A DNA stretch of 64,000 nt from Mucilaginibacter saanensis (GTDB taxonomy: Bacteria > Bacteroidota > Bacteroidia > Sphingobacteriales > Sphingobacteriaceae): contig NZ_JACHBZ010000002.1 of the NCBI RefSeq assembly GCF_014200575.1, positions 558,001-622,000 on the forward strand. The letters are read 5' to 3'. The notes beneath the pieces were generated by a model. The model was not told the DNA's origin and made no database searches. It was given only the letters and a program-made list of their open reading frames with translations. The position numbers and the translations under genes are program-made. Below, piece by piece: positions 37,101 to 46,800 of this stretch (positions are counted from its first letter, which is position 1; each line of letters opens with the position of its first letter).

Positions 37101-37558
37101 AGATCATGAATTTAACAAGGCACTCTGGCCAGGATCGTACAGGTCAGGCAAACAGCTATGCTACAGTGTTAAATGCATGGACTCCAACTAATCAGAATAC
37201 CAGCATTGCCGAAGACCGGCCAGCCTACGTACGTTACCAAACTGAAATCTATTCAACCAAGGTTGAAAGCGGTAGCTTCATTCGTGGTCGTGCAGTAACC
37301 CTTGGTTACAATTTCCCTGAAAACCTGGTTAAAAAATTAAGATTAAGCCGGTTAAGAGTATATGCTCAGGCGCAAAACCTGTTTGTAATAACCAAATACA
37401 CCGGGTATGATCCTGAAGTTTCAACGTATAACAATAATACGGCAATTACTCAGGGCACACAAAATCAAAACAACACCAGCAACTTTACTCAGGGTATCCA
37501 GTTCTATGACTATCCAAAACCAAGAACTTTCCTGCTGGGCTTAAATGTTAGTTTCTAA
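34121..37558 (+). CDS. SusC/RagA TonB-dependent transporter with N-terminal STN domain
   Basis: A 1145-aa outer-membrane transporter. A long n-region and signal helix end at SAKSYSQ. An STN signalling domain (about residues 45-115, VEKVLKSIEKQTGYHFLYD) comes next, then a carboxypeptidase-D-like domain (about 128-205, VSDAKGPLPGVSVRVKGSN). The plug follows (VVVGYGTQKRVDVTGAVGSV, IRIRGYSSINTNTDPLYVVDG, ASSTAIYGTRGANGVILVTT) and then the beta-barrel, ending in FLLGLNVSF with the terminal aromatic. STN marks it as a transducer, matching the adjacent sigma/FecR genes. It works with SusD to import an oligomer, probably a glycan. Confidence 0.96.
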   Translation: MNFNSKATPLVWPQLSKIILAMKLTAIIIIAALTNVSAKSYSQIVTLHQKNATVEKVLKSIEKQTGYHFLYDKQDVSKAGAINVEVAGVSLEDALNQCFKDQPLTYKIFQETIVVKSKDAGALINNIAVFKIQGTVSDAKGPLPGVSVRVKGSNVGTVTDVNGKYSLNAPDAHGALVFSFVGYNTQEVAIGNKSQLDVTLVESPKALSEVVVVGYGTQKRVDVTGAVGSVSGKQLQDRPQTNLEQELSGKIAGVNVSTNSGAPGGATKIRIRGYSSINTNTDPLYVVDGVVWTEGGNSINPNDIESIDVLKDASSTAIYGTRGANGVILVTTKRGKKGGTVSYDSYVAVNHMAKELAVLNSKEFLAVEDQSYANIPKYDPVGWAAGNYTKDNPKTIRTALIGKLFDSNLNPLYDVDWQKATTRTSVSQNHNLAFTGGSDNINYGLFMNYADDEGIILNSYLKRYNVRLTFDNQIKPWLKVGATLNYNSQDKRTADDGTGGNNIPRMLIEMVPFIPIKYPDGTYGKRTDYPNLEGGDNPVAQANEIESLYRTRVFSGNGYANINILPGLDFRSVLGVTTSANYNPHFQSGLVGGPVADQKYSSASIDQANNTYWQWDNYATYNKVFNKVHSINVVAGYEKTSFQQVGLYESTGSLSDNFYQYYNLSAGSIPAIPKSNYLAYQFESIFGRINYAYNDKYLLTVTGRRDGSSRFGTNVKNGFFPSAAIAWRASQEDFLKDNKTISDLKFRLSYGLTGNSEIGSYQSQAQINTTNYVFNGAGAIGTQQTTIGNEDLSWEKTSEYDLGVSFGLFNNRINVDADAYLKKTQALLLNAPLPETSGFNSVYKNIGKLQNKGIELTINSVNVKTENFTWNTSFNISFLSNKVLQLGSSNDDIFLNPTFLSQFNLMRVGLPAGSFYGYKVLGTWGTAEATQAAKYGLLPGDLKIQDTNGDGKVTSADKVVLGKSTPDGYGTFVNTFRYKAIDLGIDLQFNYGNQIMNLTRHSGQDRTGQANSYATVLNAWTPTNQNTSIAEDRPAYVRYQTEIYSTKVESGSFIRGRAVTLGYNFPENLVKKLRLSRLRVYAQAQNLFVITKYTGYDPEVSTYNNNTAITQGTQNQNNTSNFTQGIQFYDYPKPRTFLLGLNVSF

Positions 37559-37581
37559 TTTAAATGTTAAAACATACTATT

Positions 37582-39078
37582 ATGAAGTTTAACTTAAAAA
37601 AATATCGAATTGGTTTTTCATTACTACTGCTTACAGTAGCAATTAGTAGTTGCAAGAAAGATCTTGTTGAACAAAACAAAAGTAATTTTGTGAAAAGCAC
37701 ATATTTTACTTCCGGATCACAGGCACAGACCTTTGTTAACGGTATATACAGATCTCTTTACTTTTTTCAAAATGGCGATGCTTATGGCGAAAGTCCATTT
37801 ATTACGATTGAGCTTTTTGCCGGACACGCTACCTCATTAGGTCAGAGTGTTAATAATGGTAACGTTATCAATCAACGTACCGATGCAGTTAACCCTGGAT
37901 TTGAAACCGTATGGTCAAACTGCTATACAGGTATCTCTAATGCTAACATAGCCATAGCAAACATTCCGGCTATAACCATGGATGCAACACTGAAAAAGCA
38001 AGTACTTGGTGAGGCATATTTTTTACGGGCCTTCTTTTATTATCATTTGGTAAGGTTATATGGAGATGTGCCATTGATTGTACAGCCTGTTACAGTTTCC
38101 AGTTCTGACCTTTATCCTTCACGTACACCGGTAGCGCAGGTTTATGATCAAATCATAAGCGATTTACAGGCTGCAAAAGCTTCCGGTCTTGCCGAAACTA
38201 ATACTACAGGCCGTGTGTCTATAGGTGCTGTGCGCACATTGCTGGCAAGTGTATATTTAACTACTGCAGGTTTTCCTTTGCAAAAAACAGCAAATTATGC
38301 TTTAGCTGCTCAGGAAGCTCAACCGGTATTGTCAGAATATACCTTGTTTGATAAATATGATTACCTTCATGATAATGCACACAAGAACCAGGGTGAGTTA
38401 ATTTTTCAATCTCAGTACCTGGTGGGTGTAATGACAAATTCTATCCCTCAACTAACTGTGCCATTTAACCTTTTAGTTGGTTCTTATAATGACCACTTGG
38501 GTGCAATGATACCTACCAATGCATTTTTTAATAGTTACGAGGCTGGTGATTTGCGTACACAGGAGAGGCAGTTTTATTTCTCAAGCTACCCTTCATCTGT
38601 TGATGGTACAACCATCACTTTTGGCGAACATGCACTTTATAAATATTTCCACGTGGAGAGTGCTTTAGGTAATGGTCAAAGTGATGAAAACTGGACATTC
38701 CTGCGTTTACCGGAGGCAATATTGACTTACGCTGAAGCAACTAACGAAGCAAGTGGTCCAACACCTGACGCAATTGCACAGGTGAATAAGATCAGAACAA
38801 GAGCATTATTAGCTCCATTGCCTGCAGGAATAAGCAAAGCCGATTTCCGTACTGCAATTTGGAAAGAACGTTATCATGAGCTTGCTTATGAAAACAAAGC
38901 TTACTTTGATATTCAACGTACGCATCAGGCATACAACGTAACCAGCAATACCTTTAGCGAAGCTACATCAACTGCTAATGAGCAAAATGTAACTTTCAAA
39001 ACACAGTATTATTTATGGCCTATTCCACAGCGCGAGATTGCTACAAATAAAAAGCTTACTCAAAATCCGGGTTGGTAA
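37582..39078 (+). CDS. SusD/RagB family substrate-binding lipoprotein
   Basis: About 498 aa from ATG 37582 (MKFNLKKYRIGF); the earlier in-frame ATG at 37564 would add six residues. The lipobox is ISSC. SusD features include FVNGIYRSLYFFQNG near the N-terminus, the TPR-like helix VLGEAYFLRAFFYYHLVRLYG, and the C-terminal ERYHELAYENKAYFDIQRT and YYLWPIPQREI, ending QNPGW. It forms the lid on the SusC barrel. No glycan-degrading enzyme directly follows, so the ligand of this SusCD pair is not hinted at by neighbours. Confidence 0.95.
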   Translation: MKFNLKKYRIGFSLLLLTVAISSCKKDLVEQNKSNFVKSTYFTSGSQAQTFVNGIYRSLYFFQNGDAYGESPFITIELFAGHATSLGQSVNNGNVINQRTDAVNPGFETVWSNCYTGISNANIAIANIPAITMDATLKKQVLGEAYFLRAFFYYHLVRLYGDVPLIVQPVTVSSSDLYPSRTPVAQVYDQIISDLQAAKASGLAETNTTGRVSIGAVRTLLASVYLTTAGFPLQKTANYALAAQEAQPVLSEYTLFDKYDYLHDNAHKNQGELIFQSQYLVGVMTNSIPQLTVPFNLLVGSYNDHLGAMIPTNAFFNSYEAGDLRTQERQFYFSSYPSSVDGTTITFGEHALYKYFHVESALGNGQSDENWTFLRLPEAILTYAEATNEASGPTPDAIAQVNKIRTRALLAPLPAGISKADFRTAIWKERYHELAYENKAYFDIQRTHQAYNVTSNTFSEATSTANEQNVTFKTQYYLWPIPQREIATNKKLTQNPGW

Positions 39079-39101
39079 TAAGGATTACAATAAAATAGAA
39101 G

Positions 39102-39134
39102 GGGGCTGTCTGTAAAAGGACAGCCCCTTTTTTA
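39102..39134 (+). terminator. Rho-independent terminator after susD
   Basis: A 9-bp perfect stem (39102-39110 GGGGCTGTC with 39119-39127 GACAGCCCC), 8-nt loop and a six-base T-run at 39128-39133. The T-run overlaps the stop codon of the convergent - strand gene. Confidence 0.92.
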
Positions 39135-39746
39135 ATGCCATTCCTCGTTGTAAACAAATTTGGGCATTTGCCATTTATACCTAATAGATAACAAACGTAA
39201 AGTAAGGCCAATAACACATGCCAAAACAATAGATAGCCCTGAACTGGCACCTATATAGGCTATCCCCAAATACGCAGCACCTGTAACTATAGACGCACTG
39301 GCATATATCTCTTTATGGAATAGTAAGGGAACATCATTACATAATACGTCGCGCAGCACACCACCCGCGCAACCTGTTATCATGCCACTTAATAAAACTA
39401 TAATTGTTGGTAAATGTATTTCCTGAGCTATCTGGCAGCCAATAATGGTAAATACTACCAACCCTAAGGCATCAAGATATAGGAACAGCTTTTTTAACTT
39501 GGTCATGATAGATGCTATAAAAGCAGCCAGTATAGCCGCTGCTGCGGTAATCAGTAAGTACTCGGGGTGCTCAACCCAACTCATAGGGTAGTGATTAAAC
39601 AAAATATTACGTACTGTACCACCACCAAGTGCGGTAACCCATGCAATAATACAAACACCCACCCAATCCATATTACGTCGGCCAGCTGATAAGGCGGCGG
39701 TCATTGCTTCGGCAATAATGGCTATGATATATAAAATATGGAGCAT
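39132..39746 (-). CDS. TRIC-family cation channel-like membrane protein (YadS/UPF0126 type)
   Basis: A 204-aa protein made of two repeats of about three helices. The conserved glycine-rich motifs ALGGGTVRNILF (first repeat) and GCAGGVLRDVLCND (second repeat) define the bacterial TRIC family, whose members form trimeric cation-permeable pores. It is transcribed against susD and shares the terminator region with it. The physiological ion is not evident. Confidence 0.9.
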   Translation of the reverse strand: MLHILYIIAIIAEAMTAALSAGRRNMDWVGVCIIAWVTALGGGTVRNILFNHYPMSWVEHPEYLLITAAAAILAAFIASIMTKLKKLFLYLDALGLVVFTIIGCQIAQEIHLPTIIVLLSGMITGCAGGVLRDVLCNDVPLLFHKEIYASASIVTGAAYLGIAYIGASSGLSIVLACVIGLTLRLLSIRYKWQMPKFVYNEEWH

Positions 39747-39863
39747 AGTAAATTGGGTTGCAGATAAGAATAAGCTTATTGGCCAAATATAATTATTTAG
39801 GCCAATTTAAAATATTGCTCAGCTATTTGAGAACGCGAAGGATTCCCAAATATGGTTCAAAAC

Positions 39864-42254
39864 CTATTTGCTTAATATTTCAAAGCCTATGTTAATAGTG
39901 TTACCGTTGCCATCAACCAAGGTTAGCTGATGTTTACCAGGGGCTGGGTTTAAAGCCATTTGATGGAAATCCTGCGTTTCGCCAATGTACTGATCGTCAA
40001 GATGCCAGAATATTTTTATACCAGGCAAGCGGTGGGCGGCGTTACAGATCATCCTGCCGCGGCTACCATCGGCCTCAAGCGGGATATATATTTTTGCACC
40101 GTCTTTAGGGTATATCACTTCCATGGCATTAATGTTTTCTGCCTGTGTACACCCTGCGCGGAAAGGCGGTAATACATGATACTGATAATTTCGAGCCTTG
40201 TAATAGTACTCCATTGACGGGGGCAATACAAACCATTTTTTGCTGATCATGTTATCCGGTGATTCGCAATTGCCATTTACCTGGTATTTGCCATCGGCAG
40301 ATAAATGGATTAACCGATGGTACGGACAAACAGGAGCTCTTAAACCAGCCTTTGGTACCCATTGCTCATCAACATCGTCACAATACTGCCCCGCCCGGTA
40401 ACCGCTTTGATGGCAAATATTTATTCTAACCATTTCGCTGGTCGGCATTTCAAACCAGTCACGTGATACAGGCAACAGTCTGAATATTTCAAATAGGGCC
40501 GGGGCAGCTGTATTAATACCGGTAAGGCCCGGCCTGCCTTCACCGTCTGTATTGCCTACCCATACGCCTACTACGTATCTGGGGGTAATACCTATTGCCC
40601 AGCCATCTCTAAAGCCAAAGCTTGTACCTGTTTTCCATGCTACGCGCTGTGTGGAGCTAAATTGCTGCCATAGCATCTCTTCGCCTGGTCGCATCACTTC
40701 TTCCATCGCCTGAAAAGTGTAGTATATAGATGCAGCATCCAGAAGTCCGGATTTTTCCAAGACAGGTTTTGTTTTAGCAGGCATACTATAAATGGGGCTA
40801 TGATAATCGGCGGGATTGTACCGACCATTGTATTGATTATAATGGTTAAGTACGCGGGCCATATCCGCATAAGTACCACTTAGCTCCCATAAGGTATTTT
40901 CGCCCCCGCCTAATATTAACGAAAGGCCATAATGGTCTGCAGGTTTGGTAAGCGTGGTGATACCCGCTTTTTTCAAAAAATCGTAAAATCGTTCATATTT
41001 GAACTGCTGCAGCATTTTTACGGCCGGTACATTCAACGAGCGCGACAATGCGCGTGACGCAGGTACTGCACCGTCATAACCGAGATCAAAATTTTCGGGA
41101 TGGTAGCCTGCTATCAATGTTGGTACATCTGGCAGTAAACTATTGGGGAGTATAAGGCCGTTATGTAGCATAGAAGCATACAATAGAGGTTTTAGCGTAC
41201 TGCCCGGGCTACGCGGCGCGTTAATCACATCAACATCGCTTTCCATTTGTGGGTCTTCACGATGGGCTATGTTGCCAGCGTAAGCCAGCGTAGCTCCCGT
41301 TTCCACATCTAAAACAATGGCTGCAATATTATTGATATCATTGGCTTTCAATACCTGGTGATGCTGTTCAAGAATGTCATTTACCTGCTGTTGAAGATCG
41401 GAGCTTATACTTGTGCGGATACGGGTATAACTCCCTGTTTTACCTGTATGATCGTTCTTAAAACGCTGTAGCAGGTGAGGTGCCAGCTGAGGTAAAGGCA
41501 TCGGCTTGTCGGGCACCGGTTCCAGCTTGGCCAGTGCTGCGGTGGTACTGTCAATAACACCTTGTTTATAAAGTTTGGTAAGTAGGAGGTTTCGTTTTGC
41601 AATCAATATCTTTCTGTTTTTTCCGGGATGTACCAGCGAAGGTGAGTTTGGCAGAACCGCCATGGCAGCCATTTCGCCCCAGGAAAGCTTATCAGGGTCG
41701 CGCCCAAAATATCGCCATGAGGCTGCATCTAAGCCAATTACATTGGTGCCAAACGGTGCATTATTGGCGTAAAGGGCTAATATTTTACCTTTACTATAAG
41801 TAAGCTCCAAACGGAGGGCCATAAATATCTCCAGCAACTTATACCAAATTGTGCGCTGATGTTTGGTTGCCAAACGTATAACTTGCATAGTTAACGTACT
41901 GCCGCCGCTGGTTACTTTTTTTGATTGCATGTTTTGCCTGATAGCCCGGGCAAATGCAAGCACATCAAATCCGGGATGATGCTCAAAACGCTTGTCTTCA
42001 AAAGCTATGATGCATTGTTTAAATTTATCGGGTACACTATCATTATACGGAAAACGCCATTGGCCGTCTGTTGCTATGGATGCGCCCAGTAATTGCCCGT
42101 TATTATCATCAATTACATACGAAGTTGGACTGATAAATAATGGTTTCGGCAAACAAAACCAAAACAGTAGGGTTAAACCAAACAAGAATATGAGGATAAA
42201 TATTACTTTTGGTTTTTTTAAGTGAAATTTTATCCTTTTTAACACTGCTTGCAT
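39864..42254 (-). CDS. pbpC: Penicillin-binding protein 1C
   Basis: A bifunctional peptidoglycan synthase of 796 aa. One N-terminal membrane anchor (about residues 17-35) leads to a GT51 glycosyltransferase domain (about 55-230; IIAFEDKRFEHHPGFD with the catalytic Glu, and SGGSTLTMQVIRL). The transpeptidase domain (about 290-560) shows SxxK as SPGSTLKP, SxN as SRSLN and KTG as WKTGTSFGF. A C-terminal BiPBP_C domain follows (about 700-790). Many pbpC loci have an alpha-2-macroglobulin gene next door; none is present here, since the upstream gene is a divergent glycosyltransferase. Confidence 0.95.
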   Translation of the reverse strand: MQAVLKRIKFHLKKPKVIFILIFLFGLTLLFWFCLPKPLFISPTSYVIDDNNGQLLGASIATDGQWRFPYNDSVPDKFKQCIIAFEDKRFEHHPGFDVLAFARAIRQNMQSKKVTSGGSTLTMQVIRLATKHQRTIWYKLLEIFMALRLELTYSKGKILALYANNAPFGTNVIGLDAASWRYFGRDPDKLSWGEMAAMAVLPNSPSLVHPGKNRKILIAKRNLLLTKLYKQGVIDSTTAALAKLEPVPDKPMPLPQLAPHLLQRFKNDHTGKTGSYTRIRTSISSDLQQQVNDILEQHHQVLKANDINNIAAIVLDVETGATLAYAGNIAHREDPQMESDVDVINAPRSPGSTLKPLLYASMLHNGLILPNSLLPDVPTLIAGYHPENFDLGYDGAVPASRALSRSLNVPAVKMLQQFKYERFYDFLKKAGITTLTKPADHYGLSLILGGGENTLWELSGTYADMARVLNHYNQYNGRYNPADYHSPIYSMPAKTKPVLEKSGLLDAASIYYTFQAMEEVMRPGEEMLWQQFSSTQRVAWKTGTSFGFRDGWAIGITPRYVVGVWVGNTDGEGRPGLTGINTAAPALFEIFRLLPVSRDWFEMPTSEMVRINICHQSGYRAGQYCDDVDEQWVPKAGLRAPVCPYHRLIHLSADGKYQVNGNCESPDNMISKKWFVLPPSMEYYYKARNYQYHVLPPFRAGCTQAENINAMEVIYPKDGAKIYIPLEADGSRGRMICNAAHRLPGIKIFWHLDDQYIGETQDFHQMALNPAPGKHQLTLVDGNGNTINIGFEILSK

Positions 42255-42336
42255 TAATATATTTCAATAAAGGTATAGTAAGCTTTGTACACAGCTAAAA
42301 ATATACGCAGCTGTATGGTTTCATAATAAAACAATA

Positions 42337-43062
42337 ATGGCGATACAAAAATTATCAATTATTATCCCGGCCTATAACGAAGGTAACACGATACATTTGA
42401 TTTTAGATAAAATTAAGGCAGTAAACCTTACAAATGATATTCAAAAGGAGATCATTATTGTAAACGACTGCTCAAAGGATAATACTGAAATGGCCATTAA
42501 TGCTTACCGCCACGCAAATTCCGAGCTTGATATACAATATTTTAAGCATGATATAAATAAAGGTAAAGGTGCAGCTTTGCACACGGGAATATCAAAGGCA
42601 ACTGGTGAGTATTTGATTATACAGGATGCCGATCTGGAATACGATCCGGAAGAGTATAATGATTTGCTGAAACCGGTAGTTGCAGGCTTTGCCGATGTAG
42701 TATACGGCTCCCGCTTTATGGGAAGCAACCCACACCGGATCTTGTTTTTTTGGCATACCATTGGCAATCGCTGGCTTACATTCGCTTCAAACATGTTTTC
42801 AAATCTGAACCTTACCGATATGGAAACCTGTTATAAGTTATTTAACACTCAAATTATACAGGCTATAAAGCTTACCGAAAAACGATTTGGCTTTGAACCT
42901 GAAATTACCATCAAGATTTCAAGGATACCCAAAATAAGGATATATGAAGTAGGCATCTCTTATTACGGACGTACTTATGATGAGGGCAAGAAAATAGGAT
43001 GGAAGGATGGTGTGCGGGCTATTTACTGTATATTAAAGTACGGACTGTTTAAAGCAAGGTAA
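42337..43062 (+). CDS. Family 2 glycosyltransferase, dolichyl-phosphate-mannose synthase-like
   Basis: A 241-aa cytoplasmic GT2 without membrane helices. LSIIIPAYNEGNTIHLILDK opens the nucleotide-binding fold and the IVNDCSKDNT motif is the donor-binding Asp site. QDADLEYDPEEY is the DxD-type metal site and GSRFMG with the later KLFNTQ fits the DPM1-like subgroup. It probably transfers a sugar from a nucleotide donor to a polyprenyl phosphate. Its last 30 bases overlap the convergent phosphopantetheinyl transferase gene, placing it at the edge of the biosynthetic cluster. Confidence 0.92.
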   Translation: MAIQKLSIIIPAYNEGNTIHLILDKIKAVNLTNDIQKEIIIVNDCSKDNTEMAINAYRHANSELDIQYFKHDINKGKGAALHTGISKATGEYLIIQDADLEYDPEEYNDLLKPVVAGFADVVYGSRFMGSNPHRILFFWHTIGNRWLTFASNMFSNLNLTDMETCYKLFNTQIIQAIKLTEKRFGFEPEITIKISRIPKIRIYEVGISYYGRTYDEGKKIGWKDGVRAIYCILKYGLFKAR

Positions 43063-43806
43063 AAGCTTTTCAAAATCAACATCCCAATACCTGATGTTTG
43101 CGTTTGATATTGCGGTAGCTACTGTTGCTATATTATCCGCATCGGGTTGAAAGCTGGTTAATCTCCAGTTTTTTGATGATGAAAGCAGGCTGTTGCTAAT
43201 TTCATGGTCACCATTTAAACAAGGTATGTATTTAAGATTATCATCCAGGCCCTGTGCTGTTGCTTTGGTTAAAGCCTCTTTCCGTGTCCACAATAAAAAG
43301 AAGCCCGCGGCTGAATTTTGATGTGCTATATAATTAATTTCATCATTGCTGAAATTATCGACCAATATCTCCTTATAACTAAATAACTGGTCTACCTCCT
43401 CTGTATCAACACCAACTTCGTTATTGGAAATGGCGATCATGATCCAGTCGCCAGCGTGCGAAATATTATATTTTAAATTTTGATTCAGTATGCACGGCTT
43501 TTTGTTGGCACTCACTACAAATTTAATCATAGTAGCCGGTTGGTGGGTATACATACTGATCAGGCATCTTAATACCCCTCTGCTTATCACAAACCTGATA
43601 CGATCTTTTTTTTGTACGTAACGATTAGCCCGCACAATTTCATCAGGGAGCAATAGTTTAAAAAAATCATCAACCAGGGCCAGGTTTGAACTGATGTTAA
43701 TTCGCCAGATATCTACACTTTCATCATCTAATTTGTAATCATACCGGGCACCGTCATGCCATTCAATATCATTTTGAATCCCAATGCTGACTTTAATTAG
43801 ATCCAT
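43033..43806 (-). CDS. Sfp-type 4'-phosphopantetheinyl transferase
   Basis: A 257-aa enzyme that converts apo carrier proteins to holo form with coenzyme A. The signature pieces are present: IGVDTEEVDQ-like GVDTEEV (Mg-binding Asp/Glu) and LWTRKEALTKATAQG matching WxxKEAxxKxxG, as well as FVISRGVLRCLI and YNISHAGDW. It is the last gene of the synthetase operon, 9 bases after the C-A-PCP-TE gene, so it is almost certainly dedicated to the PCP and ACP domains encoded upstream. Its 3' end overlaps the + strand glycosyltransferase by 30 bases. Confidence 0.94.
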   Translation of the reverse strand: MDLIKVSIGIQNDIEWHDGARYDYKLDDESVDIWRINISSNLALVDDFFKLLLPDEIVRANRYVQKKDRIRFVISRGVLRCLISMYTHQPATMIKFVVSANKKPCILNQNLKYNISHAGDWIMIAISNNEVGVDTEEVDQLFSYKEILVDNFSNDEINYIAHQNSAAGFFLLWTRKEALTKATAQGLDDNLKYIPCLNGDHEISNSLLSSSKNWRLTSFQPDADNIATVATAISNANIRYWDVDFEKLLPCFKQSVL

Positions 43807-43815
43807 GGCAATGTT

Positions 43816-46800
43816 TTACTTTTTGGCGGAGTCGTTTAAACAGTTTTGTAATATGCTTGCAAACATCTTGTCATTAGGTGATTTAAATATAGAATTATGC
43901 TCGCCTGGTATTTTATGTATATTAACCCCGTTTAAAGCATAAGGTTTCCATCCAAGATGTTCAAAATCATCCATATAAAAAGTATGATTTTCGGCTCTGA
44001 ATAATTCTACAGTTACATCAATAGGCTCCAGCTTATATCGTTTTTCTGCAATGATGTTCATCTCATCAATCTTATTGGAGTATCCAAAAAAACCTTCCTG
44101 CTTTTCGTCCTTAAATAATTTCCATAGTATTTTGGTAATACCGCGTTTGGCAACCTTGCCGCTGTGTGCAATGGTGTTAGTAAACCCATTAGGAAATGAT
44201 AGATTATACTGCAGTTTCCTGGCAAAAAACTTTCCTCTTTTAATTTGCATGGTTAACCAGGGATCGTAAAACGGAGAGCGGTATGCATAAGTATCAAACA
44301 TGGCCAGCATTTTTACTTCTTTACCCTGGGCCTTAAATTGTTTAGCCATTTCAAAAGCAATGATTCCCCCAAAAGAGTAGCCGGCAAGCGCATAAGGGCC
44401 ATTAGGATTTTGCTCCATAATAGAGGCATTGTAATGCGCGGCAATATCAACAATATTGCTTAATGGTTCATCAATGCCATTGAGCCCTTTAGCCTGTAAG
44501 CCATAAACAGGCTGGTCTGCATCCATGCCAGAGGCCAGCGTATTGAAAAGTAACACGTTAAGACCGGCACCATGTACAATATACAGCGGCATTTTGTTAC
44601 CGCTGGGTTTAATAGGTACAAGTGAATCCCATACGATGGATTTGCCGTCCATCTCCAGCATTAAGGCTAATTTTTCAATAGTGGAGTTTTCAAATAATGC
44701 AGCAAGCGGCAGGCGTTTGCCGGTTAGTTTTTCAATCCGGGTCATTACCTGAACTGCAATTAACGAGTGCCCGCCTAATTCAAAAAAGTTATCATATATA
44801 CCAATGTTCTTGATTGCTAAAAACTCAGACCATATATCAGCTACCAATTTTTCTACGTCTGTTCTAGGAGCAATATATATATGCGCACTTTCAGCAAGTT
44901 TGGTGTTTTGATCGGCTAATGCTTTTTTATCAATTTTACCGTTGGGGGTTAGGGGCATTGCAGGTACAATAATCAAATCATCCGGCACCATATAGTCGGG
45001 TAACTCTGCTTTTAACGATATTCGCCAAGCCTTAACCTGATCGGCCTCGTGCTCGGTGAGGTATTTATCCTTAACAACAATATAAGCTACTAATTTAGCA
45101 ATGCCATTTTTGTCCGGACGCGCTAAGACTACAGCTTCTTTGATGTTATATTCATTTACCAGTTGGTATTCAATCTCGCCGGTTTCAATGCGATATCCCC
45201 GTATTTTTATTTGTGCATCAACGCGGCCAAGACATTCAATTTCACCATCATCCATAAATTTACCCAAGTCGCCGGTGCGGTAAATTTTAGCTCCGGGAAT
45301 TTTAGAAAACGGATCCGGAACAAATTTTTCTGCTGTTAACAAAGGCTGGTTCAGGTAACCCTTGGCTACGCCGTCGCCTCCAATATAAATTTCGCCTGCT
45401 GTCCCGGGAGCAAGCGGGTTAAGGTACTTGTCTAAAATATAAATAGAAGTGTTATCAATTGGCCTGCCAATGGTTATTAAGCTATCGTCGGCTTTTATTT
45501 GTTTAACGGTTGACCATACTGTAGTTTCCGTTGGCCCGTATACATTCCATAAACTCGCCGCACGGCTGGTTATTTTTTCAGCAAGCTCTTTTGGTAAGGC
45601 TTCGCCACCGCATATTACTTTTAATGGTGTTGATTTATCCCAACCCGCTTCGAGCATGATGCGCCACGTGTAGGGGGTAGCCTGCATTATAGTTACACCT
45701 TCCGTTTTAATAATATCAAGTAAAGCCCGGCCATCCTTTGCCTTGGTACTATCTGCAATTATTATTTGAGCACCGCTTAACAAGGGCAAAAATAGCTCGA
45801 GGCCAGATATATCAAAACTTACCGTGGTTACTGCAAGTAACTTATCAGCAGCAGTTATTCCGGGGGCTTTTTGCATGCTGTACAAAAAGTTAACCAGGTT
45901 GTGGTGGGCAATTTGAACGCCTTTAGGCATCCCGGTTGATCCCGATGTATAAAGTATATAAACAAGATCATCACCGCTTACATCAACATTGATATCGTTT
46001 ACCGGTTGATGATTAAGCTGAGGCCAAATTTGCTCAACCAATAACTCTTTGGCATTTGATTGATAACGTTTCTTGTAATCTTCGGAGGTTAGTAATAATA
46101 CTGCTCCGGAGTCATTCAACATGTAATTAATGCGGTTTAGCGGAAACTGCGGGTCAACAGGTACATAAGTGGCCCCGGTTTTCATGATGGCAAGCATAAT
46201 CACTACCATCTCTGCCGATCTGCTGAGCGCGAACGCCACTTTATCGCCCTTTTTTACACCTTCATTAATTAACAGCGTTGCAAGTTGATTGGCTCGCTCA
46301 TTTAATTGTTTGTAAGTAAGCGTTTGATCTGCAAACTTAACTGCTATATGGTTACTGTATTGCTGTGCGCGTTCACTGATGATCTGATGCAGTGCTTTGT
46401 CTTTAGGGTAAAGTGATGCAGTATCATTCCATTCGCTTAACTGGTTGGTAAGCTCGCCGAAATTTTTAACCGGGATATCGCCAATCAGAATGTCCGGATT
46501 ATTTACCAGTTGTTGCAGCAAGAATTCAAAATCATCCATCATGTTGCGGATGCCGCTTGCTGTAAATAACTGCGTATTATATGACCATTCCAATATAAGG
46601 GCTTCATCCCGACCAGATATATTTACAAACAGCTCAAAACTTTCATACGCACGCGGGTTGCTGATTAAATGATGTTGCAGTGCATTAAACTGAACATCGT
46701 CATCCATGCCCATGTCAATATTAAACATTACGGGTACAAGTGGTATTCTTGAGGCATCGCGCGGAATGTTTAAGCTTTTTAGTAAACTGCCAAAAGTATA

